The notes under the pieces were generated by a model. The model saw only the letters and a program-made list of their open reading frames with translations. It had not been told where the DNA came from and ran no database searches. A stretch of 46,290 bases of DNA, from positions 1 through 46,290 of IMG/VR virus record IMGVR_UViG_3300046516_001159, one strand, 5' to 3'. Positions 15,349 to 22,776 of this stretch are shown in pieces. Position numbers and translations under genes: made by a program. How positions within the stretch are numbered: the first letter of the stretch is position 1; every line of letters begins with the position of its first letter. The stretch is from a virus.

Positions 15349-16173
15349 CTACGCGGCGAGCAGCGTGACTTGGCCTACGTGCAGGCCGCGAGCACTGGCG
15401 CTGCGTGCGATCACGCGGGCACCAAAGCCAAGGTTGGTGGTCGATCCGGGGAGGTGCGTCGTGTGGCTAAAGACGAGCGCGTCGTTGATGTAGAAGTCGA
15501 CCGCGGCTGCCTTGAGCATCAGGCGCAGCGTGTATGCCGTCGCCGTAGCGATCGCGCAGCCCGCGCCGGTGTTCGTCGTCGGCGTCGTGCCGTCACACGT
15601 CACCGTGCTCCACTGGCCCGTGGTGTCGAGGCCCGTGTCGTAGCGAAAGAGCGCGCAGTGTTGCGTGCTGGGCGCGACGACGAGTGCGTCGATGTTCTGA
15701 TCGAAGAGGCCGACCAGGAAGCATGCGGACGTGATCGCGGTGTGCGTGCGCACCGTGCACACCCATTCCGGGTTCCATTGGCGTTGCGTGTAGTCGAACG
15801 ACGCGGTGATGAGCCCCTGCGCGTTGCCGCTGACCGCCGATGTGTCGAAGCGGCAGAGCTGCCCGATCGGGTCGTTGTTCTTGCTGACAAACGTGCCACC
15901 GTTCGAACTCAGCGTCGGCGCCGCCTTGAAGCCGACGTTGGTCCACGTCGTGGCGTTGGCGTCGTTGTAGTAGCTCTGGACGCGCTTCGACCAATGCTTG
16001 TCGTAGCTCTTGTTGGTCGGGTCCGAGAGGTCCTTGTTCGTCGGCGCGGCCGTGCCTGTCAGCGTGAGGAGGGACGCATCCAGGTTCGACGCGGCGATCG
16101 TGTCGGTGGCGGCAAACTCCTTGACCTTCGGCGTGCCACCGGTGACGAGCTTGAGCGGGACCTGGGTCGTCAT
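15349..16173 (-). CDS. Probable tail appendage protein with lectin-like domain
   Basis: 274 residues. After an N-terminal 'PLKLVTGGTPKVKEFAATDTI' segment typical of phage fibre/appendage proteins, the remainder is beta-rich: 'WVCTVRTHTAITSACFLVGLF', 'CALFRYDTGLDTTGQWSTVT' and 'AYTLRLMLKAAAVDFYINDAL'. The pattern of a strand, then 'vdFYINDALVFSHTTHLPGS', recalls concanavalin-like jelly-roll domains that bind sugars. The gene stands between two other tail-type genes in the accessory tail block. The function is inferred from fold pattern and position. Confidence 0.55.
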   Translation of the reverse strand: MTTQVPLKLVTGGTPKVKEFAATDTIAASNLDASLLTLTGTAAPTNKDLSDPTNKSYDKHWSKRVQSYYNDANATTWTNVGFKAAPTLSSNGGTFVSKNNDPIGQLCRFDTSAVSGNAQGLITASFDYTQRQWNPEWVCTVRTHTAITSACFLVGLFDQNIDALVVAPSTQHCALFRYDTGLDTTGQWSTVTCDGTTPTTNTGAGCAIATATAYTLRLMLKAAAVDFYINDALVFSHTTHLPGSTTNLGFGARVIARSASARGLHVGQVTLLAA

Positions 16174-16257
16174 GGTTCAGCTTCCGGGCGCGGTGGAAGG
16201 GGGCGCCCACTGAGCCGCACGCTCAGCAAGCGCCCGCACCCCCGCACTGCTCGTGAA

Positions 16258-16707
16258 CTAGGAGATCTGGACGATGCCCGACGCGTTCCACTGCAACGTG
16301 ACGTTCGATCCGTTGCCAGTGAAGGGGAAGCCGCCCGTGTCGATGTACACGAAGGGGATCCCGGTCGAGAACGTGCCCGTGCTCTTGTAGATGACCGCGG
16401 CTTGCGCTTGGCGCGCGCCGGCGGCCAGCGTGGTGAACGTGACGTTCGCCGCGAGCCACTCCGAGCGGTTCTGCGAGTTGTTCTGGGTCAGGCTCTGGCT
16501 CGTGAGCGTGATGCCGCCCGAGGTGTAGCCCGACGCGACGAACTCGTCGAGCGTGGCGAAGCCGCCGATCGTCGAGGAGTTGTGATCCGAGCCGCAGGTC
16601 GTGTTCGTCATCACGAGGATCACCGCGAACGTGTCGCCCGACACGCGCAGGTCCATCGCCTTGGAACCGAGATTCTGCTTCGAGATGTTGTAGATGAAGT
16701 TGGACAA
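16258..16707 (-). CDS. Phage tail-associated protein, Gp80-like family
   Basis: 149 residues from the TTG at 16705..16707 (a GGGGG run precedes it). The pattern is that of a common phage protein: 'FATLDEFVASGYTSGGITLTSQ' in the middle, then 'AQAAVIYKSTGTFS', 'FVYIDTGGFPFTGNGSNVTLQW' and a terminal 'GIVQIS'. These proteins lie near fibres and are probably structural. It is the first gene of the accessory tail block and lies just below the motif at 16777..16795. Confidence 0.65.
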   Translation of the reverse strand: MSNFIYNISKQNLGSKAMDLRVSGDTFAVILVMTNTTCGSDHNSSTIGGFATLDEFVASGYTSGGITLTSQSLTQNNSQNRSEWLAANVTFTTLAAGARQAQAAVIYKSTGTFSTGIPFVYIDTGGFPFTGNGSNVTLQWNASGIVQIS

Positions 16708-16776
16708 GGTCGCCCCCGTGGTCGCCGTGCGCGGTGGGCCGCGCGTTGGTCAAGAACGAGGCGGACGCTAGCAGCG

Positions 16777-16795
16777 CGGGAATTCCCGACACAAG
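16777..16795 (-). promoter_or_regulatory. CTTGTG-YCSGGA motif upstream of accessory tail block
   Basis: CTTGTGTCGGGAATTCCCG on the minus strand, identical over 19 bases to 3721..3739. It lies between the terminator at 16901..16934 and the first gene of the accessory tail block (start 16707), where a new promoter is needed. The gap 16708..16943 holds this motif, the terminator and no gene that I can see. Confidence 0.5.
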
Positions 16796-16900
16796 GGGCA
16801 CGCGGGCCCGATACGATCGCGACGCGAGCCCGGTAGTCTGCCTGTCGGGCGCGCAATCCCTCCCGGTTTCCTGAACCGGACCGATTCGTGGATGTGAAAG

Positions 16901-16934
16901 GAGCGGGCCGCGGACGTCAGTCTGCGGCCCGCTC
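16901..16934. terminator. Hairpin terminator after the RMF-like gene
   Basis: GAGCGGGCCGC (16901..16911) pairs with GCGGCCCGCTC (16924..16934), an 11-bp stem. On the minus strand it lies 10 bases after the stop at 16944 and is followed by CTTTCAC, and on the plus strand by TCTTTC. It should end the leftward operon that begins at 20535. The U-tract is weak, so efficiency is uncertain. Confidence 0.6.
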
Positions 16935-16943
16935 TCTTTCGCT

Positions 16944-17237
16944 TCAGCCGACCTTGATGCCGTAGTACAGGTCGGCGCGCATCCTCAGGTAGAGCGCGTT
17001 CAGCGGCGTGCGCTGCGGCTCATCCGCGAGCTTCATCGAGAAGGGTGCGTTCCCATAGATCGCGGCGTTGGCCTCGGCGATCGCCTCGAGGCACCTGTCT
17101 TCCCAGCCCGCATCCCAGTCCTGCGCTGCGACGCGCTGGTGGTTCCAGAACGCGAACGGGTTCGCGCTGCGCGGCAGCCCGTCGACCTGGTCCTGCGCGC
17201 CCAGCCGGTAGGCCGGTGATTGGAGCTCGGGCTTCAC
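16944..17237 (-). CDS. Small protein with RMF/CrpP-like motif
   Basis: 97 residues from the GTG at 17235..17237. A GTG at 17270 also opens the frame but lies inside the repeated CTTGTG motif. 'NPFAFWNHQRVAAQDWDAGW' matches the NPF...W..GW core of ribosome modulation factor and of phage-borne CrpP-like proteins. The C-terminal 40 residues ('NALYLRMRADLYYGIKV') are unrelated to it. RMF dimerises ribosomes in stationary phase; whether this protein touches ribosomes is unknown. It is the last gene before the terminator at 16901..16934. Confidence 0.55.
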   Translation of the reverse strand: MKPELQSPAYRLGAQDQVDGLPRSANPFAFWNHQRVAAQDWDAGWEDRCLEAIAEANAAIYGNAPFSMKLADEPQRTPLNALYLRMRADLYYGIKVG

Positions 17238-17253
17238 GCCGGGAAGAATAACC

Positions 17254-17273
17254 CCGGGCAATCCGGGCACAAG
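17254..17273 (-). promoter_or_regulatory. Variant CTTGTG-YCSGGA motif
   Basis: Minus strand CTTGTGCCCGGATTGCCCGG, 16 bases before the GTG at 17237 and in the gap after the ASCH gene. It keeps the CTTGTG block and the inverted CCGG/CCGG flanks of the exact copies at 3721 and 16777. It is a weaker member of the same set. Confidence 0.35.
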
Positions 17274-17280
17274 CGGGAAG

Positions 17281-17865
17281 TCAGAACGTGGGGTCGATCA
17301 CGTGCGCGCGAATCGCAGAAACGACATCGTCGGGCACGTTCCACAGTGCTTGGCGCCCGCGGCAGGGGATGTCCGAGTGCATCACGACCACGCGCGAGAG
17401 CTGCCACGCCCAGCGCCCCATCGAGAGGTCGCCGAACGCGAACTCGTTCCGCACGCTGCGGCTCGTGCCGTCTCCCAGCGCGATCGCGCCGCGCGGCCGC
17501 GTCTTGCCCTGCTTCCATGCGTAGCCCAGCAGCGAGCTCGTCTGCTGTACGACGCGCTTGTCGGGGATCTCGAGCCCGGTATGGCTCTCCTCCATGTGCA
17601 TCGACGTGAAGCCGTCGATCTCGAGCACGCCATCGAGATGCGCGACGGCGAGGACCGAACCCGCGCGGAGCGTGCACGCGCCCACGGTCTCGCGCGCGAG
17701 CTCCTCGTTCTTCGGATCGACGAACAGATCCCAGCGCGGCTTACCCGCGGCCGCGTGGATGGCGAGCTCGCCCTTGTACGGCGTGCCCCACGATCGCGTC
17801 TCGAGCGTCTTGAAACCCCACGCGACGAGAAACGCCCAGGGTTGGTAGAGGGTTATTGCCTTCAC
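17281..17865 (-). CDS. ASCH domain protein
   Basis: 194 residues from the GTG at 17863..17865, with AAAGGA about ten bases upstream. The N-terminal 'MKAITLYQPWAFLVAWGFK', then 'ETRSWGTPYKGELAIHAAAGK', is the ASCH domain: Q-P-W motif, Thr-Arg-S-W and a lysine-bearing strand. Near 70 'GSVLAVAHLDGVLEI' gives another core strand. ASCH proteins have a PUA-like fold and bind RNA or nucleosides; some hydrolyse modified cytidines. The C-terminal half carries 'ALGDGTSRSVRNEFAFGDLSMGRWAWQL', also usual in phage ASCH proteins. It overlaps the 3' end of the upstream frame by 125 bases. Confidence 0.85.
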   Translation of the reverse strand: MKAITLYQPWAFLVAWGFKTLETRSWGTPYKGELAIHAAAGKPRWDLFVDPKNEELARETVGACTLRAGSVLAVAHLDGVLEIDGFTSMHMEESHTGLEIPDKRVVQQTSSLLGYAWKQGKTRPRGAIALGDGTSRSVRNEFAFGDLSMGRWAWQLSRVVVMHSDIPCRGRQALWNVPDDVVSAIRAHVIDPTF

Positions 17866-18307
17866 GGTTCTGAATCCTTTCAGCGAGCTTCACGAGCGTG
17901 AGCCCGAATGCGTGCGCGCCGTCGTAGGGTCTGACCCAGCGTGGGCCGATCGGGAGCTCGAAGATGCACCACCCGTCGACCATCACCAGAGCTGTGCCAG
18001 GGCTACCGATGTGGTGATCGCCGAAGTACGGGCATTCGCCGTCGAGCGTGCGCCGGAGCCCGGGAGCGCATGGGCTGCTCACGTAGTCGACGTGCCCGTA
18101 GCCGTGCATGAACATCTTGTTCTCGCCCTGGGAGAGGATGCGGACGACGCGCAACGCGGGGAGGACCTCGACGCGAGCTCGCACGCGGCCGCGCGCGCAC
18201 TCGCGCGTCGACGGCAGCTCGCAGACGCGGAGCGTCATGTCGAACCGCCTGTTGTGCACGAGTGCCGGTCCTAGCCAGACCGTGGGGTGAACGACCCAGA
18301 GCGTCAC
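17741..18307 (-). CDS. Hypothetical protein overlapping the ASCH gene
   Basis: 188 residues from the GTG at 18305..18307, which shares GTGA with the preceding stop. 'RILSQGENKMFMHGYGHVDYV', 'DGECPYFGDHHIGSPGTALVMVDGWCIFEL' and 'GAHAFGLTLVKLAERI' look like a genuine folded protein up to about residue 145. The final 41 residues are read in another frame across the start of the ASCH gene and look antisense-like and Arg-rich. The true stop may have been lost, or the overlap is tolerated. I recognise no family. Confidence 0.55.
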   Translation of the reverse strand: MTLWVVHPTVWLGPALVHNRRFDMTLRVCELPSTRECARGRVRARVEVLPALRVVRILSQGENKMFMHGYGHVDYVSSPCAPGLRRTLDGECPYFGDHHIGSPGTALVMVDGWCIFELPIGPRWVRPYDGAHAFGLTLVKLAERIQNREGNNPLPTLGVSRRVGFQDARDAIVGHAVQGRARHPRGRG

Positions 18308-18567
18308 TGGAAGCAGCCTCGCATGCGCACGTCGTTCACGTGCGCGGCGTTGAGCGCGAGCAACCCGTTCACGGCGTGCATCTCCGCCTCGGTCGAGTCC
18401 TCGCGCAGGAGCGACATGCAGTCGACGATGCGCGCGGACAGCAGCTCGAGCGTGTGGTCCTCCTTGCGCAGCCCGGGCGAGATCGAAGCGATGGAGAGCC
18501 ACGTGTCGCGCACGTTCAGCATGTCCGAGATGCGGTGCGAGATAAGCCCTGCTTGGGTGCTGTTCAA
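18304..18567 (-). CDS. Small hypothetical protein, paralogue 3 of a tandem trio
   Basis: 87 residues from the TTG at 18565..18567. AGGAG lies eight bases upstream and the TTG overlaps the preceding TGA. The core 'VRDTWLSIASISPGLR....LELLSARIVDCMSLL' matches the pattern 'LRDxxL....LSxxIVxxxxx' in the next two genes upstream (18564..18980 and 18970..19491). The three therefore look like diverged duplicates. It is all-helical and the role is unknown. Confidence 0.6.
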   Translation of the reverse strand: MNSTQAGLISHRISDMLNVRDTWLSIASISPGLRKEDHTLELLSARIVDCMSLLREDSTEAEMHAVNGLLALNAAHVNDVRMRGCFQ

Positions 18568-18980
18568 CCGGTTCGCTCCTCGTCGTAGTCGGGGTGCTTC
18601 GCCCACGGAAGGTGCGCGGCGCGGGTGTCCGCGATCGCGCGCAGCGTGGTGAGGATGTGGCCCTCGGAGCGATGGTCGCGGCTCCAATTGGCCATGTCGA
18701 TGACCGTCGTCGACGGCTGCTGCAGGGCCATGCCCGAGACGATGCGGTCCGACATCACGGTCAGCGCGAGCTCGTCGACGATGTCGAAGCGCGGCCCGCG
18801 CTGCACGAGCAGGAGGAAAGCGTCGCGCACGGCCACCAGGTCGTTCATCACGATCAGGAGCCCGCTCATCTCGAGGTACTCGAGCGCTTCGTCGCCGAGC
18901 ACGCACGCCGAGAGCATGACTTCCTCGTGAGCTTGCGCTGCCTTGTGTGCCGGGTCGAAGTGAGGCGGATTAGTGGCCAT
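18564..18980 (-). CDS. Hypothetical protein, paralogue 2 of a tandem trio
   Basis: 138 residues, helical. 'LVAVRDAFLLLVQRGPRFDIV' followed by 'LTVMSDRIVSGMALQQPST' aligns with the core of its two neighbours. The N-terminus holds 'AHEEVMLSACVLGDEALEYLEMSG'. It overlaps the upstream gene by 11 bases and the downstream TTG by four. No known family is apparent. Confidence 0.6.
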   Translation of the reverse strand: MATNPPHFDPAHKAAQAHEEVMLSACVLGDEALEYLEMSGLLIVMNDLVAVRDAFLLLVQRGPRFDIVDELALTVMSDRIVSGMALQQPSTTVIDMANWSRDHRSEGHILTTLRAIADTRAAHLPWAKHPDYDEERTG

Positions 18981-19491
18981 GGCGGTCCTCCTTGCACTCT
19001 CGGTAGGAGCGTGCCTGGTCCTGTACGTTGGTTTCGAGCAGATCGCGGACGACGTCGGTGCGGACCACGTTCGCTGCAGCGAATCGATCGAGCTCCGTCG
19101 CGGTGACGCCCGAGCGGAACATGGTCGAGCCCTCGACGATCTGCGCCGAGAGGATGCCTAGCGCCGCGCGCTCGAGGCCGCTGAGCGGCAGACCGAAGCC
19201 GCGCGCGGTGAGGATGTAGTCGCGGAGGACGCTCAGCTCGCCTATGTGCTCGTGGAGCGCGTGCAGCGTGATTGGGCTCGGTCTGTCCTCGAAGTCCTCG
19301 AACTCATCGCCCTCGATCCAGCCGTTCCGCTTCCACTTGCGCACGTCCTCGGCCATCTGAGCTCGGGCCGCGGCTGGCGTGAGGTCTCCGCCGAGCAGCG
19401 GCTTGTACTCGAGGTCTTTCGGCCGCTCGACGCTCTCGCTGTGCAGCCGGTCGAAGGGGAAGCGCTGGTAGCCGTGCTTGGGTGTCGTCAT
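18970..19491 (-). CDS. Hypothetical protein, paralogue 1 of a tandem trio
   Basis: 173 residues. The N-terminal 90 residues are charged ('MAEDVRKWKRNGWIEGDEFE'). The C-terminal part holds 'ELSVLRDYILTARGFGLPLSG' and 'ALGILSAQIVEGSTMFRSG', the same core as in the next two genes. It starts at the ATG at 19489..19491, 12 bases below the stop of the winged-HTH gene, so it is probably in that operon. Confidence 0.6.
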   Translation of the reverse strand: MTTPKHGYQRFPFDRLHSESVERPKDLEYKPLLGGDLTPAAARAQMAEDVRKWKRNGWIEGDEFEDFEDRPSPITLHALHEHIGELSVLRDYILTARGFGLPLSGLERAALGILSAQIVEGSTMFRSGVTATELDRFAAANVVRTDVVRDLLETNVQDQARSYRECKEDRHGH

Positions 19492-19503
19492 GGCGTGCAG
19501 AGC

Positions 19504-20535
19504 CTAGCAGTCGGGAAGTATTGGGAACAGGTCGGGCGTCAGATCGAGGAGCCAACGCAGCGCCCGCGGCGAGCGCGTGCGGGCCGGATGTATAGAAGTA
19601 CGCACATTCGTACCAAGCCGCTCCACGCGAGCCGCGTGTTCCTGTTTTGCCCTCTCGGATGAGGTCGAAGAAGCGGAAGCGACATCGGCAAGAACACCCG
19701 GCTGGCGGGGTCGCCCGTGCTGGTTTTTGAAACGATCGCCCTGGTTTCCCCACCCGGCCGCCGCCCCTGCCTGGTTGATCGTCGGAGCTGCGACGAGCGG
19801 ACGTGGCGCGCCCGCTGCGAGCACGGCCGCGGCGATGCGCTGAGCGTAGGACTTGATCGCTCCGAACGATACGCGCGCCAGGCGGTCGCCCTGGAAGCGC
19901 TGCGCGTTGTGCGTGACGACGCGCGAGAGGTAGCGCATCGCGTGCTCGAGCCCTGCTGCGCGAGCGATGGCGTCCATGTACTCGATGGCTCGTGGCCAAG
20001 TATTCAAAGCCAAGCCCAGGCTGCGCAGGAAGCGCGCACGCAGGTGCTTGTAGGCTGCGAGCTCGGAGTCGGACGCGACGAGCTCGTGGGGAAGGACAGC
20101 GAGCGGAGCGGCTCCGCGAGCTTCGGGACCCTTGACGGTTACAGGAGAGGGAATACTTAACGGCGGGCCTGAATCCGAACGCGTGGGCGCAGGCGCGCGT
20201 GATCCATTACTGCGTTCCACAAAAGCGGCCCGCGAAAGTGTGGAACGGGAGGTCCGATCCACACTTTCGAGGCGCAAGGCGGGGATCGCAGGCAGCGCGA
20301 GCGCGCGGCTCTGGTTCTGACGACGTTGCACACAGCGAGCCAAGCCCGCGGCTTCGAGCTCGTGTTCCCAGCGCCGTATCGTCTCCTCGGAGCGGCCCAG
20401 CTCGCGAGCAAGCTCGGAGCGCGAGGCGGAGACCCAGCCGTTTCTGGCACGCGCACGCAGCGCTGCTAGAAAACCGGGAAGTCTCGCACTCCCCGACGGC
20501 ACACTCTTGGCATACTGACTTTCAGCTTTTCCCAT
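19504..20535 (-). CDS. Winged-HTH DNA-binding protein, candidate replication initiator
   Basis: 343 residues from the ATG at 20533..20535. The frame is open 61 codons further up, through the DnaA-box region, which I regard as non-coding. Residues about 20-70 contain a winged helix: 'SASRSELARELGRSEETIRRWEHELEAAGLA'. A Ser/Pro-rich linker follows, then a helical domain ('LRARFLRSLGLALNTWPRAIEY', 'YLSRVVTHNAQRFQGDRLA'). A winged N-terminus with a helical C-terminal part fits phage replication proteins of the O/DnaD type, and the adjacent inverted DnaA boxes support that. A regulator cannot be excluded. Confidence 0.6.
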   Translation of the reverse strand: MGKAESQYAKSVPSGSARLPGFLAALRARARNGWVSASRSELARELGRSEETIRRWEHELEAAGLARCVQRRQNQSRALALPAIPALRLESVDRTSRSTLSRAAFVERSNGSRAPAPTRSDSGPPLSIPSPVTVKGPEARGAAPLAVLPHELVASDSELAAYKHLRARFLRSLGLALNTWPRAIEYMDAIARAAGLEHAMRYLSRVVTHNAQRFQGDRLARVSFGAIKSYAQRIAAAVLAAGAPRPLVAAPTINQAGAAAGWGNQGDRFKNQHGRPRQPGVLADVASASSTSSERAKQEHAARVERLGTNVRTSIHPARTRSPRALRWLLDLTPDLFPILPDC

Positions 20536-20660
20536 AAGAGCCAACGTGCCGCACTGCCCGCTCGAGGCGCAAGTCTCAGCCAGCAGGGCGGCCGTTTTTT
20601 CTGCAAAGCGGAGTGCACGTTCTGCACTTTGCCGTCCCAGGCTCGGGAAGCATCGGGAAG

Positions 20661-20694
20661 TTATCCACAGCTCTCCACAATCCGGTGTGGATAA
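20661..20694. promoter_or_regulatory. Inverted DnaA boxes, candidate replication origin
   Basis: TTATCCACA at 20661..20669 and TGTGGATAA at 20686..20694 both match the strict DnaA box, facing each other 16 bases apart. A weaker half-site (CTCCACA) lies between, and CCACA/TGTGG can also form a hairpin. The region 20536..20737 is the divergent spacer between the leftward winged-HTH gene and the rightward AlpA-like gene. It also holds GTGCA-CGTTC-TGCAC near 20613 and no gene. Confidence 0.7.
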
Positions 20695-20737
20695 CTCGGC
20701 CCGTGCGCCTGCGGGCAACGATGGGTAGCTTTGGGAT

Positions 20738-20968
20738 ATGAAAACCGCCGCATCTGCCAGTAAGGCACCCGCCGCTGAGTACCTGTCCGTCCGCGATCTC
20801 TCGCGTCGCTGGGGAGGCAGCCCGAGCCCGAAGACGCTCTACAATTGGCGATCGATGACGCCTCCGCGCGGTCCGGTCGGCACGCGTTTCGGGCGCGAGA
20901 TCAAGTACAAGCTCGCGGACGTCGTCGCCTACGAGGCGAGGCGCACGGCCAACGGCGCCGAAGTGTAG
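20738..20968 (+). CDS. AlpA/excisionase-like HTH protein
   Basis: 76 residues. 'YLSVRDLSRRWGGSPSPKTLYNWR' followed by 'GTRFGREIKYKLADVVAYEARR' is the MerR-like winged helix of the AlpA/Xis/HTH_17 group. These bind DNA as transcription regulators or recombination directionality factors. No integrase is present, so a regulatory role is more likely. It is the first rightward gene, next to the DnaA boxes, and probably the start of the early transcript. Confidence 0.8.
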   Translation: MKTAASASKAPAAEYLSVRDLSRRWGGSPSPKTLYNWRSMTPPRGPVGTRFGREIKYKLADVVAYEARRTANGAEV

Positions 20969-20976
20969 GCGTCTGC

Positions 20977-21012
20977 ACTTCCCGACATTTCCCGAGCACA
21001 CTGCCCGACAGG
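20977..21012. promoter_or_regulatory. Clustered CCCGACA-type motifs
   Basis: In the 120-base gap 20969..21088 the sequence shows ACTTCCCGACA, TTTCCCGAGCA and CTGCCCGACA in a row, roughly 10-14 bases apart. Similar CTTCCCGA words flank the start of the winged-HTH gene and the acidic-protein gene. This could be an operator array for the early operon; no protein partner is known. Confidence 0.35.
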
Positions 21013-21088
21013 ATGCGTAGGATCTGGCTCGCCCAGGACGATTGGGCCCTGGCGAGCGCGGCCAACGAGCCGCTGAAAGACGAGTCTC

Positions 21089-21328
21089 ATGGGAAAGCAC
21101 ACGTTCGCGGATCCGGTCCGCACTCTGCGTGAAGTCGACGCAGCAAGCTCGTTCGTCGCGCAAGCGCTCAAGGCGGGCGTTTGGATCGGGCGCAAGATCA
21201 AGCACGCGGGGATCGACTGCGAGATCGAGCATCTCGATCGCGACATCTCGAACCACTTGCTCGTCGCTGCGCGTGGCGTCGACGGCAAGCTCTATCACTT
21301 CCGCTCGATCAAGGAGCTGAAGTCATGA
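21089..21328 (+). CDS. Small hypothetical protein
   Basis: 79 residues. 'ASSFVAQALKAGVWIGRKIKHA' is followed by 'CEIEHLDRDISNHLLVAARGVDGKLYHFRSI', a beta-rich end. No family is recognised. The stop overlaps the next ATG as ATGA, so it belongs to the early operon. Confidence 0.6.
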   Translation: MGKHTFADPVRTLREVDAASSFVAQALKAGVWIGRKIKHAGIDCEIEHLDRDISNHLLVAARGVDGKLYHFRSIKELKS

Positions 21329-21591
21329 GCGCCAAGAACCTCGATCAGCAAGCGAAGAGCGAACAGACGGCTGCTGCTGCCCTTCGTTCCGTGGCGCTCC
21401 CCGACATCTGCCAGGTCCACGACCTTGCGCTGCTGACCGGCATCCCAGCACCGGAGCTCGAGCGCGCGTTCGAACGAGGCGAGCTCCCTGGACGGAAGCT
21501 CGCGGGACGCTGGATGGTGGCGCGCCCTGCGCTGCTGGAATTCTTCTCGGAATGGCCGAGCCGACGCCCGACGCTCCGGGACCTTCCATGA
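21325..21591 (+). CDS. Small HTH excisionase-like protein
   Basis: 88 residues from the ATG at 21325 (ATGA overlap). 'ICQVHDLALLTGIPAPELERA' then 'GELPGRKLAGRWMVARPALLEFF' matches the compact HTH_17/excisionase DNA-binding pattern, with the typical 'LPGRKLAGRW' turn. It probably binds DNA as an early regulator. It is the second such protein in this operon and is unlike the one at 20738 outside the motif. Confidence 0.65.
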   Translation: MSAKNLDQQAKSEQTAAAALRSVALPDICQVHDLALLTGIPAPELERAFERGELPGRKLAGRWMVARPALLEFFSEWPSRRPTLRDLP

Positions 21592-21842
21592 CCGCGGTCG
21601 ACGCGAAGCAGCGCCGGCTCGCGATCGTGAACGAGCGCACGGGCGAGATCGTCCACTTCTCGAGCGACGCCGGCGCCGTTCACCCGCCGTGGGTTCACAA
21701 GCAGATCTGCACCACGGGCGAGCCCGATCTACGGAGCGTGCTGGCAGCCTACAGCTCGCTCGTTTTCCATCGCGAGGGCGTCGCTGGAGCTGACGCACTC
21801 GGCATCTTCATCGACACGATCAAACCAGGAGACCGCTCATGA
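21588..21842 (+). CDS. Small hypothetical protein
   Basis: 84 residues from the ATG at 21588, chosen for the ATGA overlap with the preceding stop (an ATG at 21552 is in frame but overlaps more). It contains 'RLAIVNERTGEIVHFSSDAG' and 'SVLAAYSSLVFHREGVAGAD'. The family is unknown. The stop overlaps the next start. Confidence 0.55.
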   Translation: MTAVDAKQRRLAIVNERTGEIVHFSSDAGAVHPPWVHKQICTTGEPDLRSVLAAYSSLVFHREGVAGADALGIFIDTIKPGDRS

Positions 21843-22375
21843 GCAACCCCACCGCAGTAGTCAGGACCGACAAGACAGACGGCTGGTGCGCAGCCATCCC
21901 GCTCAAATCCGTGCACGCGCTCTGCCCGAAGTGCTCGCATCGACACGTCGAGGCCTCGAAGCGCGAGACGTACGTCGATCAGCAATACCTCGCGCGGCTC
22001 GAGCTCGACGGCGGAGCGTCCTTCGAGCTGCCCGAGAGCGACTCGAACCTCGAGGATCCGCTCTCGTGCAGCGAATGCCGCACGATCGCGCTGAACCCGC
22101 TTGCCCTGCCCGGCGAGCGCAAGACCGAATGGGTGGGCTCGGTCGAGATCGAGGCGTTGAGCGTGAGCTGGGAGCTCGCGGAATGGGCCGAGGGTGAGCT
22201 CGTCAAGACGCACGGCAACGGCCGCCACGAGATCGCGACCATGGCGCAGAAGCGCGTCGCGATCTACGCCGGCATCTCGACATTGATCCGCACCGCGTTC
22301 GACGGCTTCGAGGCTCCCTCGCTCGAGATCGTGACGCCCGACTTCCGGCTGTTCGTGCGGCGGGAGCCCAAATGA
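21839..22375 (+). CDS. Hypothetical protein with two Cys pairs
   Basis: 178 residues. 'HALCPKCSHRH' near 30 and 'LSCSECRTIAL' near 80 give two CxxC pairs, probably one zinc site. The rest is acidic with 'WVGSVEIEALSVSWELAEWAEGELV'. Start and stop both overlap neighbours by four bases. The function is unknown. Confidence 0.65.
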   Translation: MSNPTAVVRTDKTDGWCAAIPLKSVHALCPKCSHRHVEASKRETYVDQQYLARLELDGGASFELPESDSNLEDPLSCSECRTIALNPLALPGERKTEWVGSVEIEALSVSWELAEWAEGELVKTHGNGRHEIATMAQKRVAIYAGISTLIRTAFDGFEAPSLEIVTPDFRLFVRREPK

Positions 22376-22776
22376 ACGGCATCGTCTTCACGCGGCCCGA
22401 GCTCGAAGCGATCGCGCGCTTGATCGCCCACGCGATGCACGGCCCGGAGTACGGCTCGCGTGCGCTCGGCACGGCCACGCACAAGCTCGCTGCGGAGCTT
22501 GGCTACATCATCCACGCCAACAAGCCCGAGCCGCCCGAGGAATGGCTCGTGCGCGTGCACGAGCGCACGGTCGAACGCGCCACGATGACGCACGAAGCCA
22601 TCCTCGGCGCTGGCGGCATGGTTGGAGTACTCGCTGGCACGCACGACGGCGCCGGCGGCGTCGAGGGCGAGCTCGTGGGCAAGCTGTACGCGACGGAAGC
22701 CCAGGTTATCAGCGCCATGCGCACGCTCGCGGAGAAGGGCATCGCAGCTCGCTTCGCGCGCGCGCCGATCGCGTGA
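22372..22776 (+). CDS. Hypothetical protein
   Basis: 134 residues, helical N-terminal half ('RPELEAIARLIAHAMHGPEYG', 'THKLAAELGYIIHANK') and a Gly-rich middle 'GAGGMVGVLAGTHDGAGG'. No family is recognised. It is coupled to both neighbours through ATGA/GTGA overlaps in the early operon. Confidence 0.6.
   Translation: MNGIVFTRPELEAIARLIAHAMHGPEYGSRALGTATHKLAAELGYIIHANKPEPPEEWLVRVHERTVERATMTHEAILGAGGMVGVLAGTHDGAGGVEGELVGKLYATEAQVISAMRTLAEKGIAARFARAPIA

Noticed and set aside
20536-20718. N-terminal extension of the winged-HTH protein up to 20718
   Set aside because: The added 61 residues would be encoded by the DnaA-box region and look compositionally unlike the rest; the ATG at 20535 is preferred.
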